From a virus: 55,697 nucleotides of DNA. This document shows positions 46,726 through 54,039 of this stretch, one piece after another. Each line of letters starts with the position of its first letter. Position 1 is the stretch's first letter. A model generated the notes under the pieces. That model was not told the DNA's origin, did not search any database, and saw only the letters and a program-made list of their open reading frames with translations. The position numbers were made by a program, and so were the translations under genes. The stretch covers positions 1 to 55,697 of IMG/VR virus record IMGVR_UViG_3300018432_000007; one strand, written 5' to 3'.

Positions 46726-46861
46726 GTCCAGTGTCCTATCTGTCCGGACTCGTATGGGTGGAGACCGTGCCTTACAGACATGGTGAATGGTCGTAGCATA
46801 ACTACGCCCGTTCGCGAACTGCGCGGTGCGGCGCGCCGCGACTCCGGAGAGGCCCCACCGA
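46726..46861. promoter_or_regulatory. Divergent promoter region, capsid versus methyltransferase genes
   Basis: 136 bases between divergently transcribed genes. AT-richer stretches (TAGCATAACTACG) could hold a -10 for either direction. No copy of the repeated palindrome is seen. Confidence 0.4.
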
Positions 46862-47383
46862 ATGCCGTTCTCAGCCCGTGAAAACCGCACCTGGGCGCGT
46901 GCGCAGGTGGTCGCCGCCAAGCCGCGCCTGATCCTCGACATCGGCCCCGGAGAGGGCGCCTACGCGATGCTGCTGCGGCCGGTGCTGCCGACCACGGCGT
47001 TCTACGGGATCGAGGCGTGGGAGCCGTACGTGGACAAGTACGCGCTGCTCACGAAGTACGACGCGATCACCGTCGCGGACGTGCGGAACTTCTGGTTCCC
47101 GGCCGGTGACTACACGGTGATCATGGGCGACGTCCTCGAACACATGCCCGATCAGGACGGGCGGGATCTCGTGGCCACGATCAAGGAACGCGCCAAGCAC
47201 CTTCTGCTGAGCGTCCCGATCCGGCACAAAGAGCAGGGGGCGACGTTCGGCAATCCGTACGAGCGGCACGTGCGCCACTGGCACTACGACGAGCTGCAGG
47301 AACTGATGGGGCCGTGCCCGCAGGTGAAGGGGCACACCCTGGCCCGCTTCTGGTGGACCCGACCGACCGAGCGACGGGAGTAA
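46862..47383 (+). CDS. Class I SAM-dependent methyltransferase
   Basis: 173 residues. LILDIGPGEGAYAMLL is motif I, FYGIEAWEPYV motif II, and YTVIMGDVLEHMPDQDG the motif IV region, followed by HLLLSVPIRHKEQG. The whole is a compact Rossmann methyltransferase of the type often found with glycan-modifying genes. The substrate could be a sugar, small molecule or protein. It lies on the plus strand, opposite to its capsid neighbours. GGAGAGG precedes ATG 46862. Confidence 0.82.
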   Translation: MPFSARENRTWARAQVVAAKPRLILDIGPGEGAYAMLLRPVLPTTAFYGIEAWEPYVDKYALLTKYDAITVADVRNFWFPAGDYTVIMGDVLEHMPDQDGRDLVATIKERAKHLLLSVPIRHKEQGATFGNPYERHVRHWHYDELQELMGPCPQVKGHTLARFWWTRPTERRE

Positions 47384-47388
47384 GTGAC

Positions 47389-47856
47389 ATGGCAGCAACC
47401 CCAGGATGGCCACCGAAACGATCCGGATTCCCCGGGATCTGGCTCGACCGCATGCGCGCGTACGTCGATCGCGCAGGCTCCACCGCACCAGGTGCGCACG
47501 TGCCCATCGCTCCTGTGTCGCCGGCGGTCGCGCTGGAGGCGTACCCCACAGCGATCGTGCCGAACGGCGGAGGCTCGGTCAGCCTGACCGGCGGCATCCG
47601 GATCAACGGGCTCGACGTCGGCGGCGAGCGCCGCATCTTCACCCCACCGGACCGGTACCTGCCGACCAAGAACGAGACGCACCCGATCGCCGCGAGCGTC
47701 ATCGGCGGACCGGCGCCGGGCATCGTGCCCATGTCGCTGAACGCGCTGCCGCTGTCCGACGGCGGTGGCCTGTTCCTGATCTATCCCGAGATCCCGGCTG
47801 ACGCGTTCGCGCTGGTCTGGCTCGACGCCGTGACGTACTGGCCAGCGGGTACCTGA
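47389..47856 (+). CDS. Putative virion tip / minor tail protein
   Basis: 155 residues. The middle and C-terminus (AVALEAYPTAIVPNGGGSVS, RRIFTPPDRYLPTKNE, LSDGGGLFLIYPEIPADAFA) resemble the beta-sandwich end domains of actinophage tail-tip proteins, like the gene at 34313. It is co-transcribed with the methyltransferase, five bases apart with GGGAG overlapping the stop. An attractive idea is that the methyltransferase modifies this protein or a glycan on it. Confidence 0.55.
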   Translation: MAATPGWPPKRSGFPGIWLDRMRAYVDRAGSTAPGAHVPIAPVSPAVALEAYPTAIVPNGGGSVSLTGGIRINGLDVGGERRIFTPPDRYLPTKNETHPIAASVIGGPAPGIVPMSLNALPLSDGGGLFLIYPEIPADAFALVWLDAVTYWPAGT

Positions 47857-47903
47857 CGCGTCCGCTATGGTCCGGCGTGGGGGTTAGCCCCTGAAAGGTA
47901 GTT

Positions 47904-47934
47904 AGGTCCGGGATCGCTGGGGGATCCCGGACCT
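47904..47934 (+). terminator. Terminator of the methyltransferase unit
   Basis: 12-bp stem (AGGTCCGGGATC with its complement), 7-base loop, then TCCCTTTTG. Confidence 0.85.
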
Positions 47935-48037
47935 TCCCTTTTGCCCCTTGGCGCTCACCATCTGCTCACTGCCCACCTACTGGAAAGCCGGTTCACAGGG
48001 CATCAGTGCAGGTCAGCCACCGGATCCGCCCGGTCAA

Positions 48038-48064
48038 CGCACCCGCTCATGTAAAGCGGGTGCG
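48038..48064 (+). terminator. Second hairpin in the convergent gap
   Basis: 10-bp stem (CGCACCCGCT with its complement) around a 7-base loop CATGTAA, followed by TACTTTG. A tRNA anticodon arm was considered and rejected. Confidence 0.65.
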
Positions 48065-48249
48065 TACTTTGTGGGGCCCCGACGGGTGCCTAATGCCCGG
48101 TTCGAGTGGTTCAATGGATGCGTTCCTGAGCCGATCCGGGGCAGCGAGTTTTCTGGGTGTCTCGCTCCGGTAGCCCCTCGGGGTGGTCCATTCGACATCC
48201 GGCGGGAGTGCAGTCGCTCCGTGTGGCGCTGCTGGTGGAGAGCACGGGC

Positions 48250-48287
48250 ACAGGGCCCCGGCCATCCTCGGATGGTCGGGGCCCTGT
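48250..48287 (-). terminator. Terminator of the leftward lysis-side operon
   Basis: A 17-bp stem (ACAGGGCCCCGGCCATC with its complement, one G-U pair) and a 4-base loop, just past the stop of 48301-48645. Confidence 0.85.
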
Positions 48288-48300
48288 CGCGTCCCGGTGG

Positions 48301-48645
48301 TCACAGGTCACGTTGCCCACTCAGCGCAGCCACCTCGGCGTCGAACCGCCCGAGCATGTCGCGCACGACGGCGCACGCCTGGTCGTGCATCGCGAGAGCA
48401 GCGGCGCGGGTAGAGGTGCGCTCGCACGAGAGGTCACCGTGACCATCCACGAACGTCATGGTCTCGAAGATCAGCGGGGGACCGACCAACGGCCAGTTGT
48501 GATCCACGACGAGCAGCACGGTGGACACCTGGGCTCGATCGCCAAAGTCGGTCAGCGCCACGCGGCGAGCGGTGATGTCACCCAGCAGCGCCTCGACGTC
48601 GTTCAGGTCGTGCAGCTGGTTGCCGTCCATGTCGTAGAACCTCAC
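48301..48645 (-). CDS. Hypothetical protein
   Basis: 114 residues starting at GTG 48645 (RFYDMDGNQLHDLNDVEALL). A mixed fold with ARRVALTDFGDRAQVSTVLL and a helical C-terminus. The GTG overlaps the stop of the shifted frame upstream (GTGA). The family is not recognised. Confidence 0.65.
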   Translation of the reverse strand: MRFYDMDGNQLHDLNDVEALLGDITARRVALTDFGDRAQVSTVLLVVDHNWPLVGPPLIFETMTFVDGHGDLSCERTSTRAAALAMHDQACAVVRDMLGRFDAEVAALSGQRDL

Positions 48646-48910
48646 AGGTCCTCCCGGAACAGGTCTCGGTAGCGATCTCCCACGGGGACGTCGGGCGTTG
48701 CCCCGAGATCGATGGTGCCGACTGCAGCCAATACCAGCCGCACCCGCAGCCGCACGGGTCGCTCGTGAACGGGCCCAACTTGGTGGGGTCGACGCGGTCC
48801 AGCGTTGCGCAGTCCACGCACGCGAACACCTGGGCTACGCCGGGCTTCACGGGCGGGAGATCGATCGGACCATCCCCAGGCGTGACCATCTCGGCGGGGA
48901 ACTCGCTCAC
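48642..48910 (-). pseudogene. Zinc-ribbon-like gene with a -1 frame change
   Basis: The zero frame starts at ATG 48910 (MSEFPAEMVTPGDGPIDLPP) and has FACVDCATLDRVD and SDPCGCGCGWYWLQ, then loses coding character. The -1 frame has good codon use from about 48720 (GTIDLGATPDVPVGDRYRDL) and ends at 48642 exactly overlapping the next start. The natural protein is about 89 residues. The cause may be one missing base (real or assembly) near 48715-48722, or a programmed shift; a G GGC CCG heptamer lies upstream near 48765-48775. A zero-frame product would run on to 48578. Confidence 0.6.
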
Positions 48911-49110
48911 GCGCGCTGCCGCATCTGTTGGGCACGGAACGCGACTAACGGGGCGTCGCGGACGATCAACGCGTCAGCCTCGGCCCGGGCCCAGTACGCG
49001 CCGTTCAGCCACCACTGCACCCCATCCCCGAGAGTCACCAGGTCGCCCTCATGGCGCGCGATGCCACCGTGTGCCAACTCCTCGGCGCGCTCGCGATCGG
49101 CGGTGCTCAC
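48907..49110 (-). CDS. Hypothetical protein
   Basis: 67 residues, with HEGDLVTLGDGVQWWLNGAY and a basic C-terminus. ATGA overlaps with both neighbours. No domain recognised. Confidence 0.64.
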   Translation of the reverse strand: MSTADRERAEELAHGGIARHEGDLVTLGDGVQWWLNGAYWARAEADALIVRDAPLVAFRAQQMRQRA

Positions 49111-49352
49111 GAGTGCATCTCGTAGTACGTGTAGCCGCGCTCGGCCTCGGGCACCGTCTCGTCGTCGGGCAGGTCGAGCCGCGTGAACGAGCCGGGGTCT
49201 GCATCCAGGTTGAACTCGTTCGGCATGAACTCCTCGATCGTGCGCCGGTACACGGCGTCAAGCTGCTCCGTCAGCGGCTCTGTCAGCGTGCGCACGCGGA
49301 CGATGAAGTGCCCCGCGTCGGGGACGTACCAGCCCCATACCTTGTACGTCAT
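49107..49352 (-). CDS. Hypothetical protein
   Basis: 81 residues. MTYKVWGWYVPDAGHFIVRV then an acidic C-terminus (LDLPDDETVPEAERGYTYYE). Mixed alpha/beta. Its ATG is 2 bases from the upstream stop. Confidence 0.64.
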   Translation of the reverse strand: MTYKVWGWYVPDAGHFIVRVRTLTEPLTEQLDAVYRRTIEEFMPNEFNLDADPGSFTRLDLPDDETVPEAERGYTYYEMHS

Positions 49353-49354
49353 GT

Positions 49355-49630
49355 CTAGCCCTTCTCGTCGCGGGGGTTCGGCCGGCCGAACAGTTCCTTG
49401 TGCAGGTTCTGGCAGTAGCCCCAGGCGTCGAACGTCGCCGCGTCGGTGCCCGCTTCCTGCGTGACTAGACGCTGGCATCTGGTCAGGTCGCCCTCTGTGC
49501 CCCAGCGGATCCGGGCGGCGCCCTCGCCGGTCTTCCAATACGCCTTGAGCTGCTGTGTCGCCGCGGTGTTGGGCTCGTCGAGCCCGAGCCGCTGCCGGAT
49601 GCCATCCCATGCCGTTCCTGATTCGCTCAC
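49355..49630 (-). CDS. Conserved actinophage hypothetical (ARIRWG motif)
   Basis: 91 residues from GTG 49630 behind AAGGGGAT. It has LKAYWKTGEGAARIRWGTEG, DLTRCQRL and a C-terminal ATFDAWGYCQNLHKELFG. The IRWGTxGDxxRC and GYCxNLH signature is common in actinophage head-region proteins and recognisable, though its role is unknown. It is the first gene after the hairpin at 49673. Confidence 0.72.
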   Translation of the reverse strand: MSESGTAWDGIRQRLGLDEPNTAATQQLKAYWKTGEGAARIRWGTEGDLTRCQRLVTQEAGTDAATFDAWGYCQNLHKELFGRPNPRDEKG

Positions 49631-49672
49631 CTGATCCCCTTGGTCCAATCTGCCGTTAATTGCCGTTATGTC

Positions 49673-49697
49673 AGGGGAGCGATAATATCGCTCCCCT
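49673..49697 (-). terminator. Terminator after the lysis genes
   Basis: A perfect 12-bp stem (AGGGGAGCGATA with its complement) around one base, with T-rich sequence on the right side (CCTTCTTAAGG), so it could act in both directions. Confidence 0.8.
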
Positions 49698-49699
49698 TC

Positions 49700-49837
49700 T
49701 TAAGGTTGTCGCAACCGTTGATCGGCCCTCCCCCGTAGGCTCCATCCGAGCCACATCCCGGCGCCGACGAGCGGGATAGCGTCCCCCAGGAACTCGAACG
49801 TAACCCGGAGGAACGCGTCCCACGCCTCGGCGCTCAT
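49700..49837 (-). CDS. Small protein of the lysis region, one membrane helix
   Basis: 45 residues. AWDAFLRVTFEFLGDAIPLV and GAGMWLGWSL form one hydrophobic segment; RGRADQRLRQ is the basic tail. ATGA overlap with the next gene. Perhaps a second holin or antiholin. Confidence 0.6.
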   Translation of the reverse strand: MSAEAWDAFLRVTFEFLGDAIPLVGAGMWLGWSLRGRADQRLRQP

Positions 49838-49989
49838 GGGAAGTAGCCCGGCGCGAGCTCGACCGCCTTGCAGTCCGGGCACACGCGCTTGGTGAACCCC
49901 CAGGTGCGATCTTCCGGCCGGTTCCCGTCGAGCCAGGTCACCCACTCGTGGCGCCCGAGCCAGCACCGCAGCCACACGTACATGCGCAT
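49834..49989 (-). CDS. Small Cys-containing protein of the lysis region
   Basis: 51 residues. MRMYVWLRCWLGRHEWVTWL, then FTKRVCPDCKAVELAPG. The CPDC element with the earlier CW and H could bind one zinc. Its start lies three bases past the holin stop. Confidence 0.58.
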   Translation of the reverse strand: MRMYVWLRCWLGRHEWVTWLDGNRPEDRTWGFTKRVCPDCKAVELAPGYFP

Positions 49990-49991
49990 CA

Positions 49992-50459
49992 CTACGGCGC
50001 GCCCTGCGCGCCGCCGGCGTCCTTCTGTGCGCCCGGGCTCTCCACGGTCGGCAGGAGCTGCTGCTGCTGCACCGCGAGCAGCGCCTCGTCCTTGTTCCAC
50101 CCGTTGGCGGACAGCATGGCGATCGTGCTCGCGGACGACTCCTGCGCGCGAGCGAGATCGAGCGGCGTGGGTACGACGGGCTGCGGCTCGACAGTCGCGT
50201 ACTCGTTGCGCGTCGGCCGGTACGCGGCGCCGACCACACCACCGACGAACAGCAGCCACGGCACCACCTCGGCCACGGTCGCCTCGACCTGCTCGCGGCC
50301 CTCGGGCCACCAGATCGACACGATCCGCATGGACCCGAGCGCGGCGATCGCCACCACGACCGAGCCCACCGAGATCCCCGTACGCACCTTGGGCGGGATC
50401 AGGTCCACCACTTCCGCGAACGCGGTCCGGACCTGCACTGTCAGCTCTGCATTTGCCAT
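49992..50459 (-). CDS. Putative holin
   Basis: 155 residues. Two membrane helices (VGSVVVAIAALGSM and VVPWLLFVGGVVGAAY) and a soluble charged C-terminal tail (LAVQQQQLLPTVESPGAQK). It is directly after the endolysin gene (gap 3), the usual place for a holin, which would form membrane holes to let the endolysin reach the wall. The C-terminal soluble helix (STIAMLSANGWNKDEALLAV) is common in actinophage holins. Confidence 0.72.
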   Translation of the reverse strand: MANAELTVQVRTAFAEVVDLIPPKVRTGISVGSVVVAIAALGSMRIVSIWWPEGREQVEATVAEVVPWLLFVGGVVGAAYRPTRNEYATVEPQPVVPTPLDLARAQESSASTIAMLSANGWNKDEALLAVQQQQLLPTVESPGAQKDAGGAQGAP

Positions 50460-50462
50460 GGG

Positions 50463-51422
50463 TCAGATCTTGCCCGCGTTGAGCCGCTTCTGGAACTGGC
50501 GCACCGTGGCGGACGGGTTCCAGATCTCGCCGTCCCGCACGTCCATGCGGAGATCTGCCTGCAGGGCCGTGAAGTACATCGGGCCCACGAGCCCGTCGAG
50601 CTTGCCCAGGTAGCGGCCTCGGCTCTGGAGAATCACCTGGTGTTCGAGGATCATGCGCGAGCCGCGAGCGTCCTCGGGGTCTACCCACTGCCAGCCGCGC
50701 GTGAGCCCGGGGTTGTCGGCGACGTGAGTCCGGGACTGGGACGACACGATGCCGTCCACCGTGGTGCCGAGCTCGTGCTGTGCCTTGCGGGTCGTGTCCG
50801 ATCCCCACCGGCCGTCCACGTCGATCTGGTCCGGGACGTGGCCCGACGTCGGCGGGCGTACGGGGTTGTCGACGTAGATGGGCCCGTCAGCGTGATAGAC
50901 GCCGCGGTTGAGCTGGCCCAGCAGCGACTCCGCGAACCGACCAGGGCACGCGGTCTGCGCGCCGGGTGCGTCCTGGTGGCCACCGGCGACCTGCGGGTTG
51001 CGCCACCACTTCTGAGCCACGCCGTGGTGCAGCAGCCAGTCCGTGGCTTCCAGCATCGGGCGCGGCGGTTTGTTGATGTCGTAGTTCCCCACCCACACGA
51101 TGTTCGCGGTCGGGGTGTTGTACTTCGCGATCGCGGCGCCGACGCGGTCCACGCTCACGCCCTCGAAGATCAACCCGGCTGGCGTGATCGGGAACTGGTA
51201 GCTGATGCCGTGCCGGAACCGCTCCTGGCCGATCGCTTCCAGCTTGCGCACTGCGGCGAAATCGTCGTCGAACGGTGGGAGGAGGTTCGGCGCGATCGTG
51301 ACGCTGTGGTGCACGTACACGAGCAGGTTCCCGACCGCCCGGGGCCCGAACCCGTCGGGGAACCGGGCGCCCCACTGCGGGCGCTGGATGACTCTCTGCT
51401 CTTGGATGACGCTCTGGGCCAT
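50463..51422 (-). CDS. Endolysin: N-acetylmuramoyl-L-alanine amidase with peptidoglycan-binding domain
   Basis: 319 residues. The amidase_2/PGRP-like domain includes VYVHHSVT near residue 35 (zinc histidine), VGNYDIN, a GGHQDAPG near 149 and TACPGRF near 157. The C-terminal 120 residues (DVDGRWGSDTTRKAQHELGT, and GKLDGLVGPMYFTALQADLR) form a peptidoglycan-binding domain. It cleaves the link between muramic acid and the stem peptide. ATG 51422 has a GGAGGAA site. No signal peptide, so it needs the holin. Confidence 0.9.
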   Translation of the reverse strand: MAQSVIQEQRVIQRPQWGARFPDGFGPRAVGNLLVYVHHSVTIAPNLLPPFDDDFAAVRKLEAIGQERFRHGISYQFPITPAGLIFEGVSVDRVGAAIAKYNTPTANIVWVGNYDINKPPRPMLEATDWLLHHGVAQKWWRNPQVAGGHQDAPGAQTACPGRFAESLLGQLNRGVYHADGPIYVDNPVRPPTSGHVPDQIDVDGRWGSDTTRKAQHELGTTVDGIVSSQSRTHVADNPGLTRGWQWVDPEDARGSRMILEHQVILQSRGRYLGKLDGLVGPMYFTALQADLRMDVRDGEIWNPSATVRQFQKRLNAGKI

Positions 51423-51460
51423 GGGTTCCTCCGTGGTGTGGTGGTGGTCTGATCCTGCCG

Positions 51461-51655
51461 TCAGATCGAGGGCAGTCGCCTGCCGGCCAGGGTCCGGCCG
51501 GGGACGGGGAACATGCGCTGCCCACGGCACCCTGGGCAGCGGATCGGGATCGGGTGCGACATCATCCGCGTGGGGTTGCGGCGGAACGCGACCCCGGCAC
51601 GGAGCGTGATCAGGATCCGGCCACCCTCGCACCTCTGGCAGAGGGAGCTATGCAT
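51461..51655 (-). CDS. Zinc-ribbon-like protein
   Basis: 64 residues. SLCQRCEGGRILITLR and IRCPGCRGQRMFPVPGR form two CxxC pairs. The basic sequence between them suggests nucleic-acid contact. It overlaps the upstream gene by eight bases and is next to the endolysin gene. Confidence 0.64.
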   Translation of the reverse strand: MHSSLCQRCEGGRILITLRAGVAFRRNPTRMMSHPIPIRCPGCRGQRMFPVPGRTLAGRRLPSI

Positions 51656-51893
51656 GCGCGGCCACCACGCGCCCAGTTGCGGTGAAGCTGCTCAGCTCGT
51701 CCGTGTAGTCCTCGCGCCGGATGGTGAGGTTCACGGTCACCTGCGGTTCGGTCGTCTCCTGCAGCAGTTGCTCCAGCACGACGAACGCGACGTGCCGCTG
51801 CACCCCCTGCGCGATGAACCGGCCAGCAGGCAGGCCCAGTTCCCATCTCTCGACGGTCTCGGTGTATGTGTGGTCTATCGCCATTGTCGCCAT
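51648..51893 (-). CDS. Hypothetical protein
   Basis: 81 residues. DHTYTETVERWELGLPAGRF, then FVVLEQLLQETTEPQVTVNL and a beta end. It appears to be the first gene of the lysis transcript. No domain recognised. Confidence 0.62.
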   Translation of the reverse strand: MATMAIDHTYTETVERWELGLPAGRFIAQGVQRHVAFVVLEQLLQETTEPQVTVNLTIRREDYTDELSSFTATGRVVAAHA

Positions 51894-51928
51894 TGCAGGA
51901 GTATGGCCCCCTCACCAGGCATGACGGA

Positions 51929-51967
51929 AGGGCCGCGAGCGCACCCCACCGGTACGCCCGCGGCCCT
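51929..51967 (-). terminator. Hairpin after the GT4 gene
   Basis: AGGGCCGCG and its complement form a 9-bp stem with inner partial pairing, 13 bases past the stop of 51980-52915. It separates head-side from lysis-side genes. Confidence 0.65.
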
Positions 51968-51979
51968 CTGCGTTCGAGG

Positions 51980-52915
51980 CTATCCCCGAGCGGCCAGAGC
52001 CTCGACCTGGGTCACGAACGCGGCCTGGTCATCGCGGTACCGGATGGCGTTCCCGCGCTGCGCGACGTCGCTCGATGCGACGTGCCAGGCGTCCTCGTCG
52101 GTCATGAGCCGGCTGACGGTCTTCACCCACGCGCGCAGGTCGTTGCGGTCCAGGTAGATGCCGTGACCGTCCATCGCCTCGCGGATGCCGGGGTCTGGGG
52201 AGGCGACGAGCGGGATCCCCGAGATCGAGCCCTCGACACCGACACGGCCGTACGTCTCGGACTTGGACGGGAACACCTGCACGCGGGTGCGCGAGTAGAA
52301 GTCGCGCGGGTCCATGAAGTCGACGAGCTCGACGTTGTTGATCCCCCGGAACGCGGAGACGCCGCTGCCGCGCCCGTCCTTCACGACCAGGAACCGGTGA
52401 TTGGTCATCGCGCGGGCCATGCTCGCGACGAGCAGCCCGCCTTTCCACGGCGACGACAGGGACAGGCCGATCTTGGCGCCCGGCGTCGTGCGATACCTGT
52501 CCGGGTCGATCGGTGGTGGGGTGCTGAACAGCAGTTTGCGGGGCAGTGCGAGCGTGTGGGCGCGCATCGCCGCATACGACGGAAACCACACCTTCTCAGC
52601 GAACCGCAGCCCCGGGTCCTGGGTTTGGTAGGAGTGCTGGCACATCAGCTTCCGGCCGGGCATCCGCTTGATGGTCTCCAGCGCGTCCGTAGGCAGCCCC
52701 GAGTTGTACACGATGACGTCGTAGCGGGCGCTGCTGTCCAGGGCCCGGATACGCCGCACGTTGATCGGCAGGTCACCGGTGTACGGCGACAGGACAGCGG
52801 TCACGCACACGTCAACGGCGTGGCCGGCGGCAGCGAGCGGAGTCAGGAGCTCCACCATCGTCGTTGCCCGGCCACGCCCGTACCCGAACCCCTGGACTAC
52901 CCCGAGGATCCTCAC
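51980..52915 (-). CDS. Glycosyltransferase family 4-like (GT-B)
   Basis: 311 residues. N-terminal GFGYGRGRATTMVELLTPLA matches the glycine-rich loop of GT4 enzymes. The C-terminal Rossmann half has LSLSSPWKGGLL, VVKDGRG, NVELVDFMDPRDFYS and FPSKSETYGRVGVEGSISGI, the EX7E-type donor-site motif. It transfers a sugar from a nucleotide donor, probably in the cytoplasm. GTG 52915 overlaps the Acb2-like stop. Inserted between capsid protease and lysis genes, it may decorate a virion protein or wall polymer. Confidence 0.85.
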   Translation of the reverse strand: MRILGVVQGFGYGRGRATTMVELLTPLAAAGHAVDVCVTAVLSPYTGDLPINVRRIRALDSSARYDVIVYNSGLPTDALETIKRMPGRKLMCQHSYQTQDPGLRFAEKVWFPSYAAMRAHTLALPRKLLFSTPPPIDPDRYRTTPGAKIGLSLSSPWKGGLLVASMARAMTNHRFLVVKDGRGSGVSAFRGINNVELVDFMDPRDFYSRTRVQVFPSKSETYGRVGVEGSISGIPLVASPDPGIREAMDGHGIYLDRNDLRAWVKTVSRLMTDEDAWHVASSDVAQRGNAIRYRDDQAAFVTQVEALAARG

Positions 52916-53262
52916 GGCTGCGTGTGCCGCACCTGGGCTGCAACGTCCATCGCGAGCAGCTTGATCGGGCCCGGCTCGGCGTAGTCCGTGGTCACGAGCG
53001 GCGCCGTCTCTGCGGTGGCCCAGTGGAACCACATGGACGCCTGCTGCAGCTGCGTGAACGCCGTGGCCTTGCCCCGACCAGCGGGCACCAGGTGGTCCAG
53101 GTGCTCGGCGATCTCGATGAACAGTGCGCGGATCTCCTCGTGGATGGGGGCTGTGGCGTTCGCCCCCTCGATGGTCGCGGCGTGGTACCCGAACCGGTGC
53201 AGGATCTCGTCCCGGCCGATGCTCGCGTTGGTCTCGGGGATCTCGTTGGTGGTGTCGCTCAT
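52912..53262 (-). CDS. Acb2/Tad1-like hairpin protein, candidate anti-CBASS/anti-Thoeris sponge
   Basis: 116 residues. The core ILHRFGYHAATIEGANATAP, HEEIRALFIEIAEHLDHLVP, AGRGKATAFTQLQQASMWFH closely follows the pattern of the Acb2/Tad1 hairpin domain (RFxYH, HEExR, LxxLxPxGRxKxxAxTxLxxAxxW). Such proteins bind cyclic di- and trinucleotide or other signals made by CBASS or Thoeris systems and so block immune signalling. The C-terminal 40 residues (TDYAEPGPIKLLAMDVAAQV) extend it. It sits between the protease and GT4 genes. ATG 53262 has an AGGAG site. Confidence 0.75.
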   Translation of the reverse strand: MSDTTNEIPETNASIGRDEILHRFGYHAATIEGANATAPIHEEIRALFIEIAEHLDHLVPAGRGKATAFTQLQQASMWFHWATAETAPLVTTDYAEPGPIKLLAMDVAAQVRHTQP

Positions 53263-53273
53263 GGTGCTCCTGT

Positions 53274-54029
53274 TCAGGCGGTGATGACGGGCCATGCGGG
53301 ATCGACGACCAGGTGAGCGGCCGTCAGGGTGTTGCGCCCACCGGTCTCCATGGTGGGCCACTGCTCGATCGAGACCGGCGCTCCGGCGACCTGGCCCAGC
53401 ACGGCATCCGGCAGGCCAGGCACGACGGATCCGGCCACGGCGAGGCGTCCGCGCGAGTCCTCCCAGGCGCGGACCCGGGCGACGACCGTGGACGTGTTCT
53501 CGTGGTACGCGCGGGCCACTTCCAGGGGCTGCCGGACATCGGCGTGCAGTGCTGCGGCGGTGAGCGCGCCGGTGCGGATCACGCGGCCGTCGTCGAGCGT
53601 CGTGGTCCACGTGTGGAAGTTGCGCAGCTTGGGGTCTGGGTCGCGCTGGTACCGCTTGCATGCGGACATGTCGCCGTTCTTGTAGCAGACGGTGCCCGCG
53701 ATGTGCCCGTAGATCCGGCCGTCCGGCTCGAACGTGAGCGGGGTCTGGTCCTTCCCATCCGCTTCCCACGTATCGAAGTGCATCGATGGGAAGACGATGG
53801 CGTTGCGGACCATCGTCGCCGCTGCGGTGATCGGGCCGTCCACCACGGCCGGGTCGGGCGACTGCAGAACCTCGCCCTGCTCCTCGCACTCGGTGCAGGG
53901 CTCCTCCACGACGGGCTCGACGGTGACCGCTCCCCCAGCGCCACCAGCCGCTGCGGTCACGCTCGCGCGCTGCTGCCGGACACGCTCGATCATGCGTGCG
54001 GCCTTGACCCTGTCCAGGGCGTCATTCAT
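53274..54029 (-). CDS. Capsid maturation protease
   Basis: 251 residues. The N-terminal 75 residues are disordered and have CTECEEQGE. The protease region reads PLTFEPDGRIYGHIAGTVCY, LRNFHTWTTTLDD, ALHADVRQPLEVARAYHENT and AWEDSRGRLAVAGSVVPG, as in actinophage prohead proteases, with histidines in the expected AxHA and YHE positions. It cleaves scaffold and capsid precursors. It follows the portal by 10 bases. Confidence 0.8.
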   Translation of the reverse strand: MNDALDRVKAARMIERVRQQRASVTAAAGGAGGAVTVEPVVEEPCTECEEQGEVLQSPDPAVVDGPITAAATMVRNAIVFPSMHFDTWEADGKDQTPLTFEPDGRIYGHIAGTVCYKNGDMSACKRYQRDPDPKLRNFHTWTTTLDDGRVIRTGALTAAALHADVRQPLEVARAYHENTSTVVARVRAWEDSRGRLAVAGSVVPGLPDAVLGQVAGAPVSIEQWPTMETGGRNTLTAAHLVVDPAWPVITA

Positions 54030-54039
54030 GGGAGCCTCC

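Larger units (their letters stand above)
47857..48300. other. 444-bp noncoding region with three hairpins
   Basis: No open frame looks coding. Three hairpins lie at 47904-47934, 48038-48064 and 48250-48287. Between 48065 and 48240 I see no gene, tRNA or repeat. It separates convergent transcripts and may also encode a structured RNA. Confidence 0.6.

Noticed and set aside
48001-48200. Possible tRNA (a 7-base loop on a stem at 48038-48064 and GGTTCGAGT/GGTTCAATGG further on)
   Set aside because: The stem is 10 bp, not 5, and no acceptor, D-arm and T-arm with correct spacing can be built on either strand.
47948-48442. 164-codon plus-strand ORF in the noncoding gap
   Set aside because: It crosses two terminators and overlaps a well-supported minus-strand gene, has mixed third-position composition and no ribosome site.
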